A stretch of DNA of 64,000 bases from IDS-8 sp035304345 (GCA_035304345.1 DATGQE010000053.1:27151-91150), one strand, 5' to 3'; positions 1 through 12,032 are shown, numbered from the stretch's first letter. Made by a program: numbers and translations. Notes: generated by a model from the letters alone, not told the origin.

Positions 1-652
<652 letters not shown>

Positions 653-663
<11 letters not shown>

Positions 664-1555
664 CGTCGCTCCTGATCTCGATCGTCCAGCCGGCGCCCGA
701 GCCGATACCGTGCTCCTCCGCGAAGCTGCCCTGGTTGATGGCAAGAGACACGTTGCCGAGGCTGTTGAGATAAAGCAGCGGCTCCCCTTGGGCGACGGAA
801 CCGAAGGTCGGGTGATAGGGCACGCTTCCCGTGTACACGGGCTTGCCCTCGTGCCGGATGACGACGCGGGCGCGCTCACCGACGGCGAGCCCCAGGCGCG
901 CAAACGTCTCCCGGTCGATGTTCGTCCACACGTTGCCGTAGCGGACGTCGAGCAACGGGATGTGCCCGCGCAGCACGCCGTCCTCCCAGGCCGCCTCCTG
1001 GTGAGGAATCGTGACGACCCTGGCCGGCAGCGAGCGACCCACCTCCTCGAACGTGATCACGCCTGCCGCGAGCCTGGCGCCGGTATACGCGTAGACGTCG
1101 CGGCCGTGAAACGTGTACGACTGTTCGGAGCCGGCGCGGCGGTTCACCGCCTCGTCGATCTCCCGCACGGCATCGATCCCGAGCTCCTTCGCCACGAAGG
1201 TGAGGGTTCCGTTGTCGGGCGTGACGAAGTAATGGCCGGATTTCGAGCGCATCACGATCGACTTGCGGTCGGTGCCGACGCCCGGATCGACGACGGAAAC
1301 GAACACCGTGCCGCGCGGCCAGTAAGGCGCGGCCTGGGCGAGCCGGAGCGCGCCTTCCCAGATGTCGTACGGGGGGATCTCGTGCGTGAGGTCGTGGATC
1401 GCGACGTCGGTGGACACGCTCGCCGCGACGCCCTTCATCGCGGCGACCGCGCCGTCGCGCGTGCCGAAATCGGACTGCAGCACGAGCGGGCCCTCCGCCC
1501 GCACCACGGCGGGCAGCGCCAGGACGGCGGCCAGGAGAAGCAGGACAGGACGCAT
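653..1555 (-). CDS. Exported SAM hydroxide adenosyltransferase family (DUF62) protein
   Basis: A 300-residue member of the DUF62/SAM hydroxide adenosyltransferase family. Characterised members hydrolyse S-adenosylmethionine to adenosine and methionine, and relatives are the SAM fluorinase and chlorinase. Family signatures are seen in order: SDFGTRDGAVAAMKGV near the N-terminus, VTPDNGTL mid-protein, YTFHGRDVYA, then GNVWTNI. The first 20 or so residues (MRPVLLLLAAVLALPAVVRA, then EG) form a convincing signal peptide ending in a signal-peptidase-I-like site. That is unusual because family members are normally thought of as cytosolic. It overlaps the downstream TonB receptor by 11 bp. The RBS GCGGGGG precedes the ATG. 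Family assignment is firm; the extracytoplasmic substrate is unknown. Confidence 0.9.
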
Positions 1556-1645
1556 CGAACCCCCGCACGGACGCGGAACGCCTTTTCATCCTAGCGCAGC
1601 ACCGGCACCGCGGAAATCGCCGCGATGCCGGCGCAGCCTCCTGCC

Positions 1646-2200
1646 CTACTCGGCCGGATCGAAATGCTCGCAGGTCACTTCCGGGTTCCAGTCGACGAAC
1701 ATGCCGTGGGGGTTCTCCTCGAACGCCCAGACGTGCAGCTCGTAGAACGCCGGCAGCCCGAGGCGATTGGGCTCGCCGATGAGGTGGAAGTGCTGCCCCT
1801 CGAGCACCGGGGGGGCATCGTTCGCGGCATCCCAGTCCTCCGCGAACACGAGGTACTCGACCGCGATGAGCTTGAACTCGCCGTTCGGCCGCGGCTCGTA
1901 GACGATCAGCTCCGGCTGCGTGGCGTCGAGCGCGCCGTCGGCCAGGAGCGCTTCGTTCGCGAAGTGCACGCCCATGGCGCCCTCCTCGGGCCCGCTCACG
2001 CAGCTCGGCAGCGGCACGTAGCCGTCTTCCATGGCGGCGGAGGGATCGCTGTAGCGGCTTGCGGAATCGAGCACGGTGGCAACGAGACCCATGGGCGGCA
2101 CGTCGTCATCGTCGTCGTCGTCCTGGGCGACGGCGGACGGGCCGGCGAGCAGGACGGGCAGCGAAGCGGAGAACAACAACGAACGAAACACGAGTTTCAT
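1646..2200 (-). CDS. Exported hypothetical protein with a poly-Asp segment after the signal peptide
   Basis: A 184-residue protein of unknown function. The ATG at 2200 follows a GGGAG ribosome site and opens a typical signal peptide (MKLVFRSLLFSASLPVLLAG, then PSAVAQ). Right after the presumed cleavage site comes a run of seven aspartates encoded by a short GAC/GAT repeat. The rest has several aromatic and His residues (HVWAFEENPHGMFVDWNPEV near the C-terminus) and two Cys residues that could pair in the periplasm. Longer upstream extensions of the frame are low-complexity and were not used. It stands alone between the DUF62 gene and the acylase gene; no function is assigned. Confidence 0.75.
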   Translation of the reverse strand: MKLVFRSLLFSASLPVLLAGPSAVAQDDDDDDDVPPMGLVATVLDSASRYSDPSAAMEDGYVPLPSCVSGPEEGAMGVHFANEALLADGALDATQPELIVYEPRPNGEFKLIAVEYLVFAEDWDAANDAPPVLEGQHFHLIGEPNRLGLPAFYELHVWAFEENPHGMFVDWNPEVTCEHFDPAE

Positions 2201-2380
2201 GGCATTACTCCCGAAGCGAAGGATGGGGGAAGAACGTCTGGCTGGCCGACACGGGCATGGAGGGAATGGCGTCGCCCCCGGGGGTTGCGTCGCGGGGGCA
2301 GCACGCACGGCAAGCGCGCGCCTGCTGGCGACGACGGGGCAGTAACGCCGGATGCTTGCGGCCGGCCGGCCGAGGGGTAC

Positions 2381-2406
2381 TGCAAGGGTCTTGCATTCGG
2401 AGTGTA
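2381..2406 (-). promoter_or_regulatory. Palindrome TGCAAG-GGT-CTTGCA next to a possible -10 (TACACT)
   Basis: Positions 2381-2395 form a perfect inverted repeat with six-base arms and a three-base spacer. On the minus strand it lies just downstream of TACACT (2406-2401), which could be a -10 element for the exported protein at 2200. No good -35 is visible. The arrangement (-10 followed by a palindrome near +1) resembles the one at 7533-7556. Operator function is inference. Confidence 0.35.
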
Positions 2407-2460
2407 GCAGCGGGCGCGGAATACGCGAGCGAGAGGACCTGGGCTCGAACCGGGATGGCA

Positions 2461-2497
2461 CGGGCCCGGCGACCGGGGGCGCGGGCCCGGCGACCGG
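2461..2497. repeat. Two tandem copies of CGGGCCCGGCGACCGG (21-bp period)
   Basis: The 16-mer at 2461-2476 recurs exactly at 2482-2497. It is a short GC-rich direct repeat with no coding support and possible hairpin potential; no function is assigned. Confidence 0.6.
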
Positions 2498-2720
2498 TGG
2501 CATCGGCTTGCCGGGCCAGGCGCACCACCCCGGCCGTAACCGCCGCGGGGGCGCGTTGCGACGGCTGGCACGATGGCCCCGCAGGAGCGAGCGTCGCTCG
2601 CGAGCGAACGCGCCAGCGAGGTGGGGCGGCGATGGAGCGGCGGGTGGGGGCCCTCTCGGCCGCGTGCGAGGCCCAGGCTGGCGAGCCCGGACTACAGCCG
2701 GTCGCGAGCGCTGCTCGTTT

Positions 2721-5137
2721 CTACAGGGGCGGGACGGTCAGGCGCAGCGGCTCGCCCACGGTGGCGGCGGCGACGTCTTCGCGGTGGAAGGGCAGCGGCA
2801 GCCATTCCTCCTCGACGTACAGCGCGAGCTGGTCGAAGGCGTGCGGGGAGGACGCGTGCGGCGACTGCCCGTAGGTCAGGATGGCCTCGGCCACCGGGCC
2901 ACGGTCGTCGAAGGTCACGGCCTGGATGTAGCTGCTGCCCCACTCGACCTCGTAGCCGCCGGCCGTGAGCGCGGCCGGGCGCGTCTCGAGCTTGTTCAGC
3001 ACGCCCTCGAATTCCGGGCCGCCGTGCAGCCCGACCGGGCCGTCCGGGAACGTCTTGTGCTGCACGTCGCCGAGGCGCGCGTCGAGGCCGAACCCGGCGC
3101 CGCGCACGGTGGCGACGGCACCGTCGAGCGCCGCCAGCAGGCGCTCGCGCACCGCCGGGTCCTGCGTGTTGAGGCCTGCCGGCGTGACCTCCGGCCGGGC
3201 AGGATCGAACGGCACGCGCCACACGTTCCCGATGCCGCGCGCAACGCGCCACCACTCGCGGAACAGGTGTGCGCCGCGGGAATCGAGCTCCGCGCGGCGA
3301 TCCCAGGCGGCGAGCACGTCGCAGGCGTCCCGCCGTGCGCCGCTCTCGTCCGCGCACAGCGCCAGCAGGTCGTCCAGGACCACCTCCGCCGCGTGGTTGC
3401 GGTTCGCGAACAGCATCGCCTGCACTTCCCCGATGCCGACCCTGCCGTGATCCGCGATGCCGTCCGAGCCCGCGAGGCGCTCGCGGATCGTACGGAGCCC
3501 GGATCGGGTGCGCAGGCTCTGCCGCTGGTCGACGCCGCCGATCAGCGGCGAGAACGCCGGCCAGTCGATGTCCGGATTGCTGAGCCAGAAGCTGTCGTTG
3601 CTGTTCTGCACCCAGTCGCGGCGCACGGCCACCGGCGTACGCTCAATGGGGATGAGCCCCGGGACGGGCGAGGCGGGATCGCGCCGCCAGTCGCAGTCGG
3701 AGCGCGAGCCGTCCAGCACCACGAGCCCTGCCGCATCGAACAGCGCCGCGGCGCGATCCGACGGGCGGCAACGCGCGAGATGCTCCGCGTCCACGTCGGG
3801 CACGGCGGCCACGTCGGCGTACAGCACGGAGCCGTGCCGGTCCGCGGCGATCGTGTTCACCCACGGCACGCCGAGCCGGCCGAGCACCGTTCGCATCGCC
3901 CCGACGCCGTCGGCCCGATTGAAGCCGATCCAGATCTCGATCGCGCGCAGGTTGCGCGTGTTCACGTCCTTGAGCGCGTAGGCCCGGGTGTCGCTCCAGT
4001 TCAGGCCCGCGTCGGGCATGACGATCACCGGGCCGTAACGCGTCTTCCAGACGGTGTGCTCGCGCTCGACGAGCGTGCCGTCCCCGGTTCGCACCTCGTA
4101 GGTCACGTGCCCGGGCTGCATCGCCACCCGCTCGCCATCCACGACGTACGCCGTGGGCTCGCCCGGCACGAGCTCGAGCTCGTGCAGCGTGAAGCGTTTG
4201 CCGGTGGAGACGGTGTGCGTCCAGGCAACGTCGGCGTTGAAGCCGATCTGCACGACCGGGCTGTGGCCGATGGCGGCGCCCATCACGTCGAGGGTGCCCG
4301 GGATCGTCAGGTGCATCTGCCAGAAGCGGTTGACGCCCTCCCACGGGAAATGCGGGTTGCCGAGCATCACCCCGCGCCCGTTGTCCGTGACCTCCGCGCC
4401 AAAGGCCCAGCCGTTGGAGCCGAGCCGCGGCTCGTCGAAGCCGTAACGCTCGAGCGCGCGTACGGCCGCGGCCACGTCGGGGGGCGGCTCCAGCGTCGCC
4501 TCGCCCGACGGCGGAGCCGCGCCGAACATCGCATCAGCGAACAGCGCGATCCCGAGCTGCACCATCGTCAGCTCCTGCATGCGGAGGTAATCCGCGGCCG
4601 TCATCGGCCGTACCCACGGCTGCCCCGCGCATTCCGCGGGGAGGTTCGCGCCGTGATCCTCGAGGAAGCGGTTGTAGCCCGCGACGTAGCCGCGCATGAG
4701 CTGCTGGGCCTCGTCGCCCAGCGCCGCCTGCGCCCGCGCGAGCGCGGCATCGTCCATGTGCGCGCGGACGAACGTGTCGATGACGGCGTTCGGCAGCGGC
4801 CTGAGCCCCAGCAGGCCCCGCGCTTCCGGCCCGAACCACGCGGAGCGCTCGCCGCGGATCGTGACGAGGTGGTCGGCCGTCTGGCACACGTTGTCCTCGG
4901 CATGCGCGTACGCGACGCCGTAGGCGAGCGAGGCGTAATCCGGCGCTTCGATGTGCGCGATCCCGTACGGGGTTCGCCGGACCTCGACGACGGCGTGCGC
5001 CGACCCGGTCCCCGCTGCCGCCGGCGCAGCGGTCGCGGGTGCGGCGGCGTCGGGGACCGCCGTGCAGCCGGCCAGCGCGGCGGCGAGCGCGGCCAGCGCG
5101 GCGGCGATGTGCCGCGCGCCCATCGCGTGCCGGGCCC

Positions 5138-5141
<4 letters not shown>
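2721..5141 (-). CDS. Penicillin acylase family (Ntn hydrolase) lipoprotein
   Basis: An 806-residue amidase of the penicillin/AHL/aculeacin acylase family. These are cleaved autocatalytically into two chains and use an N-terminal Ser nucleophile to hydrolyse N-acyl amides. The Gly-Ser junction is visible in LGSNGWAFG, with Ser at about residue 242. The alpha-chain hallmark RTPYGIAHIEAPDYASLAYG lies near the N-terminus, and the beta chain contains LGNPHFPWEG. An LAGC lipobox near residue 26 predicts a lipoprotein. GTG at 5141 overlaps the receptor stop (GTGA), implying coupling; ATG at 5123 is an alternative start that keeps the lipobox. With the upstream TonB receptor it probably deacylates or opens an imported amide. 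Penicillin, acyl-homoserine lactone or lipopeptide substrates cannot be told apart. Confidence 0.9.
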
Positions 5142-7510
<2,369 letters not shown>

Positions 7511-7556
7511 TTGCTCCCCCACAGGCCACCGCTACAATGGCAAAATGGTATTACCA
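7511..7556 (+). promoter_or_regulatory. Promoter and FadR-type operator of the gntR-like gene
   Basis: TTGCTC (7511-7516), a 16-bp spacer and TACAAT (7533-7538) form a good sigma70 promoter toward the regulator. Seven bases on, at the expected start of transcription, lies the perfect palindrome TGGTATTACCA (7546-7556). This fits the TNGTNNNACNA consensus known for FadR-subfamily GntR regulators. It also lies just upstream of the divergent receptor gene at 7510, so one site could control both directions. Confidence 0.7.
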
Positions 7557-7592
7557 GTCGTTCGCAAGAGTCAACGTGGCGGGGGCACACTC

Positions 7593-8327
7593 ATGACCGA
7601 CCGGCCGCTCAACATCGAGCCCCTGGTGCCGCGCGAGGCGCTGGCCGAGCAGATCGTGCGCCAGATCGCGGACCTCATCAAACGCGGGGAGCTGAAGCCG
7701 GGAGACCGGCTGCCCGCCGAGCGCGTGCTCGCGGCGAAGTTCAGGGTCGGCCGCCCGACGCTGCGGGAGGCGCTGCGGGCGCTCAAGCTGCTTGGCGTGC
7801 TCGACATCCGCCATGGCGGCGGCGTGTTCGTCTCCGAGCTGCAGCCCGATACCCTGCTCGGGCCCTTGCACTCGTTCCTGGCGCTGGACCGGCACGACAT
7901 CGCCACCGTGCTCGAGGCGCGCCGCGTCATCGAGGGCGCGATCCTCTCGTTCGTCGCACCCCGCGTGGATGCGGCGATGATCGGGAAGCTGGAGGCAAAC
8001 CTCGAGCGGTTCGCCGCCTGCGTGGACGCCGCGGCCGGGGAAGTCGACATGGCGGTCATCAACGAGCTCGCCGAGGAGTTCCGCGACATCATCGAGAGCG
8101 CGGTCGACAATCCCATCCTCACCCGCGCCGTGACGAGCCTCGACATCCTGAGCACGGCGATGCGCTACCGCATCGCGGAAAGCGGCTCGCTCGAGCGCCT
8201 GCTCGACAACCATCGCCGGATCGTGGACGCGCTAAGAACCCGCGACCCTGGCGCCGCCCGGGCCGCGCTGGAAGCGCACCTGGACTACCTGTCCGAGCTC
8301 TGCGACGTGCAGCCGCGCCGTGAGTAG
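7593..8327 (+). CDS. FadR-subfamily GntR transcriptional regulator
   Basis: A 244-residue regulator. Residues about 10-80 form a GntR winged helix: LKPGDRLPAERVLAAKFRVG, then PTLREALRALKLLGVLDIRHGGGVFV. An all-helical FCD-type ligand domain follows, with VLEARRVIEGAI and a C-terminal HHRI-type helix (NHRRIVDALRTRD) bearing likely metal or ligand His residues. The frame is open further upstream, but the ATG at 7593 fits the domain start and clears the operator. It overlaps the M19 dipeptidase gene by 8 bp. The nearby palindrome and divergent receptor suggest autoregulation and control of receptor/acylase expression by a metabolite. Confidence 0.93.
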   Translation: MTDRPLNIEPLVPREALAEQIVRQIADLIKRGELKPGDRLPAERVLAAKFRVGRPTLREALRALKLLGVLDIRHGGGVFVSELQPDTLLGPLHSFLALDRHDIATVLEARRVIEGAILSFVAPRVDAAMIGKLEANLERFAACVDAAAGEVDMAVINELAEEFRDIIESAVDNPILTRAVTSLDILSTAMRYRIAESGSLERLLDNHRRIVDALRTRDPGAARAALEAHLDYLSELCDVQPRRE

Positions 8328-9471
8328 GTTCACGCGGCGGGTAGCGCTCATGGGAGGGATTGCGGCCGGCATCGCCGCCGCATCGGGCGCCCTCGTCTGG
8401 CCGCGGCTGCGCAAGCCTCCTCTCGGCATGGACATCCCGCCGGCGCTCGTCGAGCGCGGCGCGGCCCTCGTGCGCGAGCACCCGGTCGTCGACGTCCACG
8501 CGCATCCCGGCCGCTCGTTTCTCGCCGGGGCGGAGCCGGACAACCTGCTGCTTCGGTTCCTGCGCGACGGCTTCGAGGCCGAGCGCCTGCGGGACATGCA
8601 GGCGGCGGGCGTCACGGGCGGCCTGCTGGCGCTCGTGGCGGACTTCGCGGTACTCGGGTTCGCGCAAGGCGGCCTCACGGTCACGCGCGAGCTCGCGCCG
8701 GGCGAGGCGTGGCGCGATTTTCACCGGCAGCTCGCGCGCGTCCGCGGGCTGGTCGAAGACGGCACCCTGCCGCTCGCCCTCGGCCCGGACGACCTCCGGG
8801 CCGCCCACGCGGCGGGGACACCCGCGCTGCTCCTGGCCTCCGAAGGCGCGGACTTCCTCGAAGGCAGGGCCGAGCGGGTGGCGGAAGCGCATGCGGCCGG
8901 GATGCGTGCGATCACGCTCGTGCATTACCGGGTCAACGAGCTCGGCGACGCGCAGACCTCGCCCCCGGTGCACGGGGGGCTGACGCCTTTCGGCCAGGCG
9001 ATCGTTCGCGACATGAACCGGCTCGGCATGATCATCGACGTGGCGCACGCGAGCTTTGCCACCGTGCGGGACGTCGTGGCGGCGTCGGCCGCGCCGGTCC
9101 TCTTGTCGCACAGCAACCTGGACACCGGCGCCGCGAGCTCGCCACGCTTCATCACGCGCGAGCACGCACTCACCGTGACCGAGGCCGGCGGCGTGATCGG
9201 CGCCTGGCCCGCGGGCATCGGCAGCGAATCGCTCGCCGACTTCACCGAGCAGGTGCTCGCGCTGGTGAACGCCGTGGGCGCCGAGCACGTCGCCATCGGC
9301 TCGGACCTCGACGCCAACTACCGGCCCGTGATCACCGACTACGCGGATTTCCCGCTGCTGGCGGCCGCGCTGCTCCACCGCGGCCTGCCGGAACCGGATG
9401 TCGCCCGCGTCCTCGGCGGCAACTTCCTGCGCCTGTTCGAGGACGTGTCTGCGCGATCGCACGGCGCCTGA
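8320..9471 (+). CDS. Membrane dipeptidase (peptidase M19), exported
   Basis: A 383-residue zinc dipeptidase of family M19 (renal dipeptidase-like). Metal-site motifs are visible in order: VVDVHAHPG, LLASEGADFLEG (bridging Glu), MIIDVAHAS, LLSHSN, and AIGSDLDANY. The N-terminus SRFTRRVALMGGIAAGIAAA resembles a Tat-type or other signal/anchor peptide, which supports the GTG at 8320; ATG at 8350 would remove the basic region. It overlaps the regulator gene by 8 bp and is surely co-transcribed. M19 enzymes cleave dipeptides, often with D- or modified residues, and some open beta-lactams. Together with the divergent acylase and receptor this points to uptake and trimming of peptide-like amides. 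Confidence 0.93.
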   Translation: MSRFTRRVALMGGIAAGIAAASGALVWPRLRKPPLGMDIPPALVERGAALVREHPVVDVHAHPGRSFLAGAEPDNLLLRFLRDGFEAERLRDMQAAGVTGGLLALVADFAVLGFAQGGLTVTRELAPGEAWRDFHRQLARVRGLVEDGTLPLALGPDDLRAAHAAGTPALLLASEGADFLEGRAERVAEAHAAGMRAITLVHYRVNELGDAQTSPPVHGGLTPFGQAIVRDMNRLGMIIDVAHASFATVRDVVAASAAPVLLSHSNLDTGAASSPRFITREHALTVTEAGGVIGAWPAGIGSESLADFTEQVLALVNAVGAEHVAIGSDLDANYRPVITDYADFPLLAAALLHRGLPEPDVARVLGGNFLRLFEDVSARSHGA

Positions 9472-9552
9472 CGGTCGCGGCAATTTTTCCTGCGCCTTTG
9501 TAAATCGTTCAGCCGCTGATCGCACCGCGGGGAATTACCCCCGCAACGCCCG

Positions 9553-9568
9553 TGGCATGCAACTTGCA
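9553..9568 (+). promoter_or_regulatory. Sigma54-type (-24/-12) promoter TGGCATG-N4-TTGCA
   Basis: TGGCATG (9553-9559), four bases and TTGCA (9564-9568) match the sigma54 consensus YTGGCACGNNNNTTGCW with one allowed difference and exact GG-to-GC spacing. The predicted start of transcription is near 9579. This is followed by the strong ribosome site AAAAGGAG (9588-9595) and the ATG at 9604, so the element sits exactly where a promoter of this gene should be. Confidence 0.65.
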
Positions 9569-9603
9569 CCCCGGCCTTCCGCACGCGAAAAGGAGTTGCA
9601 GCG

Positions 9604-9894
9604 ATGGCACAGCAGCAAAGCACCCGGCGAACGGCCGACCACGACACGATCCGCAAATGGGCGGAAGAACGGAACGCGCGGCCGACCCGCGTGAAGCGCA
9701 CCGGAAGCGGCGGCGATCCGGGAATCCTGCGCCTCGATTTTCCCGGCTACAGCGGGGAGGAGGAGCTCGAGGAGATCTCCTGGAACGAGTTCTTCCGCAA
9801 GTTCGACGAGTCCGACCTCGAGCTGGTGTACCAGGAACGCACCGCGGCAGGCGAGGTCTCGAATTTCAACAAGCTCGTCCAGCGCCAGCACTAG
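9604..9894 (+). CDS. Small acidic conserved protein of unknown function
   Basis: A 96-residue soluble protein behind a strong AAAAGGAG site. The pattern (DHDTIRKWAEERNARPTRVK, a DPGILRLDFPGYSG core, then EEISWNEFFRKFDESDLELV and a FNKLV end) recalls a family of small proteins often mis-annotated as glucan branching enzymes; this is from memory. No catalytic motif is present. The DPGILR...FPGYSG core and the EISWxEFFxKFD helix look conserved. A sigma54-type promoter lies directly upstream, and the zinc alcohol dehydrogenase follows 19 bp downstream, suggesting co-transcription. A nucleic-acid or stress role is possible but not shown. Confidence 0.85.
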   Translation: MAQQQSTRRTADHDTIRKWAEERNARPTRVKRTGSGGDPGILRLDFPGYSGEEELEEISWNEFFRKFDESDLELVYQERTAAGEVSNFNKLVQRQH

Positions 9895-9913
9895 CCGGCG
9901 GCTGACGCATCCC

Positions 9914-11098
9914 ATGAAAGCGGTTGTGTGGCACGATCGCGAGGACGTGCGCGTCGACCGCGTACCCGACCCGCGCCTCGTCGAGGACAACGACGCGATC
10001 GTGCGCATCACGACGACCGCGATCTGCGGCTCCGACCTGCACCTCTACGGCGTACTGGGCCCGCTCATGGAGCCGGGCGACATCATGGGTCACGAACCCA
10101 TGGGCATCGTCGAGGAGGTGGGGCCGGCAATCACGAACATCGCGGTCGGCGATCGCGTGGTGATTCCGTTCACCATCAGCTGCGGCCGCTGCTTCATGTG
10201 CGACCGGGGCCTCTACTCGCAGTGCGAGACGACCCAGGTGCGCGAGTACGGCTGCGGCGCCGCGCTGTTCGGCTACACGAAGCTGTACGGGCAGGTGCCG
10301 GGAGGCCAGGCCGAGTACCTCAGGGTCCCGCACGCGGATTTCATCCCGATCAAGGTACCCGCGGACGGCGGCGACGATGAGCGCTTCATCTATCTTTCCG
10401 ACGTCCTGCCGACCGCCTGGCAGGCCGTCGAATACGCCGCGATCCCCGACGGCGGCAGCGTGGCGGTCTTCGGCCTCGGACCGATCGGCCAGATGAGCGC
10501 GCGCATTGCGCGCCATCGAGGGGCGCGCGTGATCGCGATCGACCGCGTGCCGGAGCGGCTCGAGATGGCGCGCCGGAACGGCATCGAGGTGCTGCACCTC
10601 GAGGACGACGAGCCGATCGGCGATCGCCTCCGTGACATGACGCAGGGCCGCGGCCCGGACGCCGTCATCGACGCGGTCGGCATGGAGGCGCACGGCTCGC
10701 CGATCACAGGCTTCACGCACCAGATGACCCGGCTGTTGCCGGACAAGCTCGCCGAGACGCTGCTGCGCAAGGCCGGTGTCGACCGCCTGGCGGCGCTCGT
10801 GGGCGCGATCGACGCGGTACGCCGCGGCGGCACGCTCTCGATCGTCGGGGTGTACGGCGGCATGCTCGATCCCCTGCCGATGCTGACCCTGTTCGACAAG
10901 CAGATCCAGGTCCGCATGGGGCAGGCGAACGTCAAGCGCTGGATCGACGCCATCATGCCCCTGCTGGCCGACGGCGCGGATCCCCTGAACGTCGGCGACC
11001 TCGCGACCCACCGGCTGCCCCTGGACGAGGCGCCGGAAGGTTACCGGATGTTCCGCGGCAAGCACGACGGCGCCGTCAAGGTGCTGCTCCGTCCGTGA
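9914..11098 (+). CDS. Zinc-dependent alcohol dehydrogenase
   Basis: A 394-residue medium-chain dehydrogenase of the glutathione-independent formaldehyde dehydrogenase-like branch. The catalytic zinc ligands are in TAICGSDLHLYG and GHEPMGIVEEVG. The structural zinc loop is CGRCFMCDRGLYSQCE. The Rossmann motif is VAVFGLGPIGQMSA. The extra segment after the zinc loop (YGCGAALFGYTKLYGQVPGG) and the length above 370 residues are typical of that branch. It probably oxidises an alcohol or aldehyde with NAD+; the substrate is unknown. It lies 19 bp downstream of the sigma54-linked small gene and just upstream of another small gene. Confidence 0.92.
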   Translation: MKAVVWHDREDVRVDRVPDPRLVEDNDAIVRITTTAICGSDLHLYGVLGPLMEPGDIMGHEPMGIVEEVGPAITNIAVGDRVVIPFTISCGRCFMCDRGLYSQCETTQVREYGCGAALFGYTKLYGQVPGGQAEYLRVPHADFIPIKVPADGGDDERFIYLSDVLPTAWQAVEYAAIPDGGSVAVFGLGPIGQMSARIARHRGARVIAIDRVPERLEMARRNGIEVLHLEDDEPIGDRLRDMTQGRGPDAVIDAVGMEAHGSPITGFTHQMTRLLPDKLAETLLRKAGVDRLAALVGAIDAVRRGGTLSIVGVYGGMLDPLPMLTLFDKQIQVRMGQANVKRWIDAIMPLLADGADPLNVGDLATHRLPLDEAPEGYRMFRGKHDGAVKVLLRP

Positions 11099-11109
11099 CG
11101 AGGCACCGC

Positions 11110-11499
11110 ATGCAGGAGTACGACCCGGAACATCCGCCTCCGGCCGAGGAATGGCTCGCCCTCGAGCCCGACGAGCGCAAGCGGCTGGTCGAGGAGTATT
11201 ACTCGCGCGTCGGCGGCTACGGCGGATCGCTCGAAGTGCATGCCCGCGTGCATGCAATCATCGAGACGCAGCTCGCGCGGCAGGTGACACCGGTCAAGGC
11301 CGCGTTCGTGCGCCTGCGCGACAACGGCCTGTCGCGGCAGGACGCGATCCGCGCGATCGGGTCGGTGCTGGGGCGATACATCCGCCGCATAGAGGATCCC
11401 GAAGACCTTTCGTCGGCGGAGAACCGCGAGTACTTTTCGGCGCTGGAGATGCTCACGGCCGATAGCTGGTTCGCGAGCCGGGCCGGCGAGCCGGTCTGA
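11110..11499 (+). CDS. Hypothetical soluble protein
   Basis: A protein of 129 residues with no recognised domain, predicted mostly helical and without signal or membrane segments. ATG at 11110 is preceded by GAGG six bases upstream and is preferred to the GTG at 11095, which would overlap the dehydrogenase stop. The C-terminal half has the look of a helical hairpin (RLRDNGLSRQDAIRAIGSVL, then GRYIRR). It probably belongs to the same transcript as the small protein at 9604 and the alcohol dehydrogenase. No function is assigned. Confidence 0.75.
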   Translation: MQEYDPEHPPPAEEWLALEPDERKRLVEEYYSRVGGYGGSLEVHARVHAIIETQLARQVTPVKAAFVRLRDNGLSRQDAIRAIGSVLGRYIRRIEDPEDLSSAENREYFSALEMLTADSWFASRAGEPV

Positions 11500-11608
11500 G
11501 CGGTATCCCGGCCTCCCGGACGCTGTCGATCCGGCGGGTTCCCGGTCGACCAGGGGGTGCGGGCAACGAGCTCGCGCCCGCGTTGACCGATACAAAAAGG
11601 AGCCCGAC

Positions 11609-11992
11609 GTGAAATACCTGTGCCTCGCGTGGGAAGATGAAGCGACGCTCGATGCGCTCACGCGCGAAGAATGGGATGAGCTCCGCAGGGCCACCCTCGA
11701 CTACGTCGACTCGCTGCGCGCAAGCGGGCACCTGCTGGCGACGGAAGCGCTGAAGAGCGCCAGGGAAGGGGTCTCGCTGCGCATACGTAACGGCATGCTG
11801 GCGACCACCGACGGCCCCTTCACCGAGACGAAGGAGCAACTCGGGGGCTTTTTCCTGCTCGAGGCCGCCGACCTGAACGAGGCGATCCAGATCGCCTCAC
11901 GCTGGCCCTCCGCCCAGATCGGCACGATCGAGGTCCGGCCCGTCGAGACGGAGCTGCGCGAGGACGGTCGCTACGCCCCGCTCCCGCCGTGA
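11609..11992 (+). CDS. YCII/DGPF-domain protein
   Basis: A 127-residue dimeric alpha-beta barrel protein of the YCII-related (DGPF) family. The name-giving motif is intact in TTDGPFTETKEQLGGFFLLE, and the N-terminus MKYLCLAWEDE is typical. Such proteins are often found next to ECF sigma factors or sensor genes, but none is present here. The start follows AAAAAGGAG about nine bases upstream. Enzymatic activity of the family is unproven. A convergent minus-strand gene follows, with a terminator for that gene between them. Confidence 0.9.
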   Translation: MKYLCLAWEDEATLDALTREEWDELRRATLDYVDSLRASGHLLATEALKSAREGVSLRIRNGMLATTDGPFTETKEQLGGFFLLEAADLNEAIQIASRWPSAQIGTIEVRPVETELREDGRYAPLPP

Positions 11993-12032
11993 AGCCGCGG
12001 CCGTACCCCCTTGCGGCGCCCGCCGCGGCGCC

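Larger units (their letters stand above)
2201..2720. other. 520-bp non-coding stretch with an operator-like palindrome and a short tandem repeat
   Basis: No convincing gene is seen on either strand. The stretch separates the end of the acylase gene from the start of the small exported protein; both are on the minus strand. It holds a 15-bp palindrome and a 21-bp-period tandem repeat, listed separately, and very GC-rich sequence. It presumably carries the promoter of the gene starting at 2200. Confidence 0.6.

Noticed and set aside
2103..2126. GTC trinucleotide run as a phase-variable repeat
   Set aside because: Too short and in multiples of three inside a coding region; it simply encodes the Asp run.
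2431..2465. GGTTCGAGCCC on the minus strand, like a tRNA T-loop
   Set aside because: The flanking five-base arms do not pair and no anticodon or acceptor stem can be built around it.
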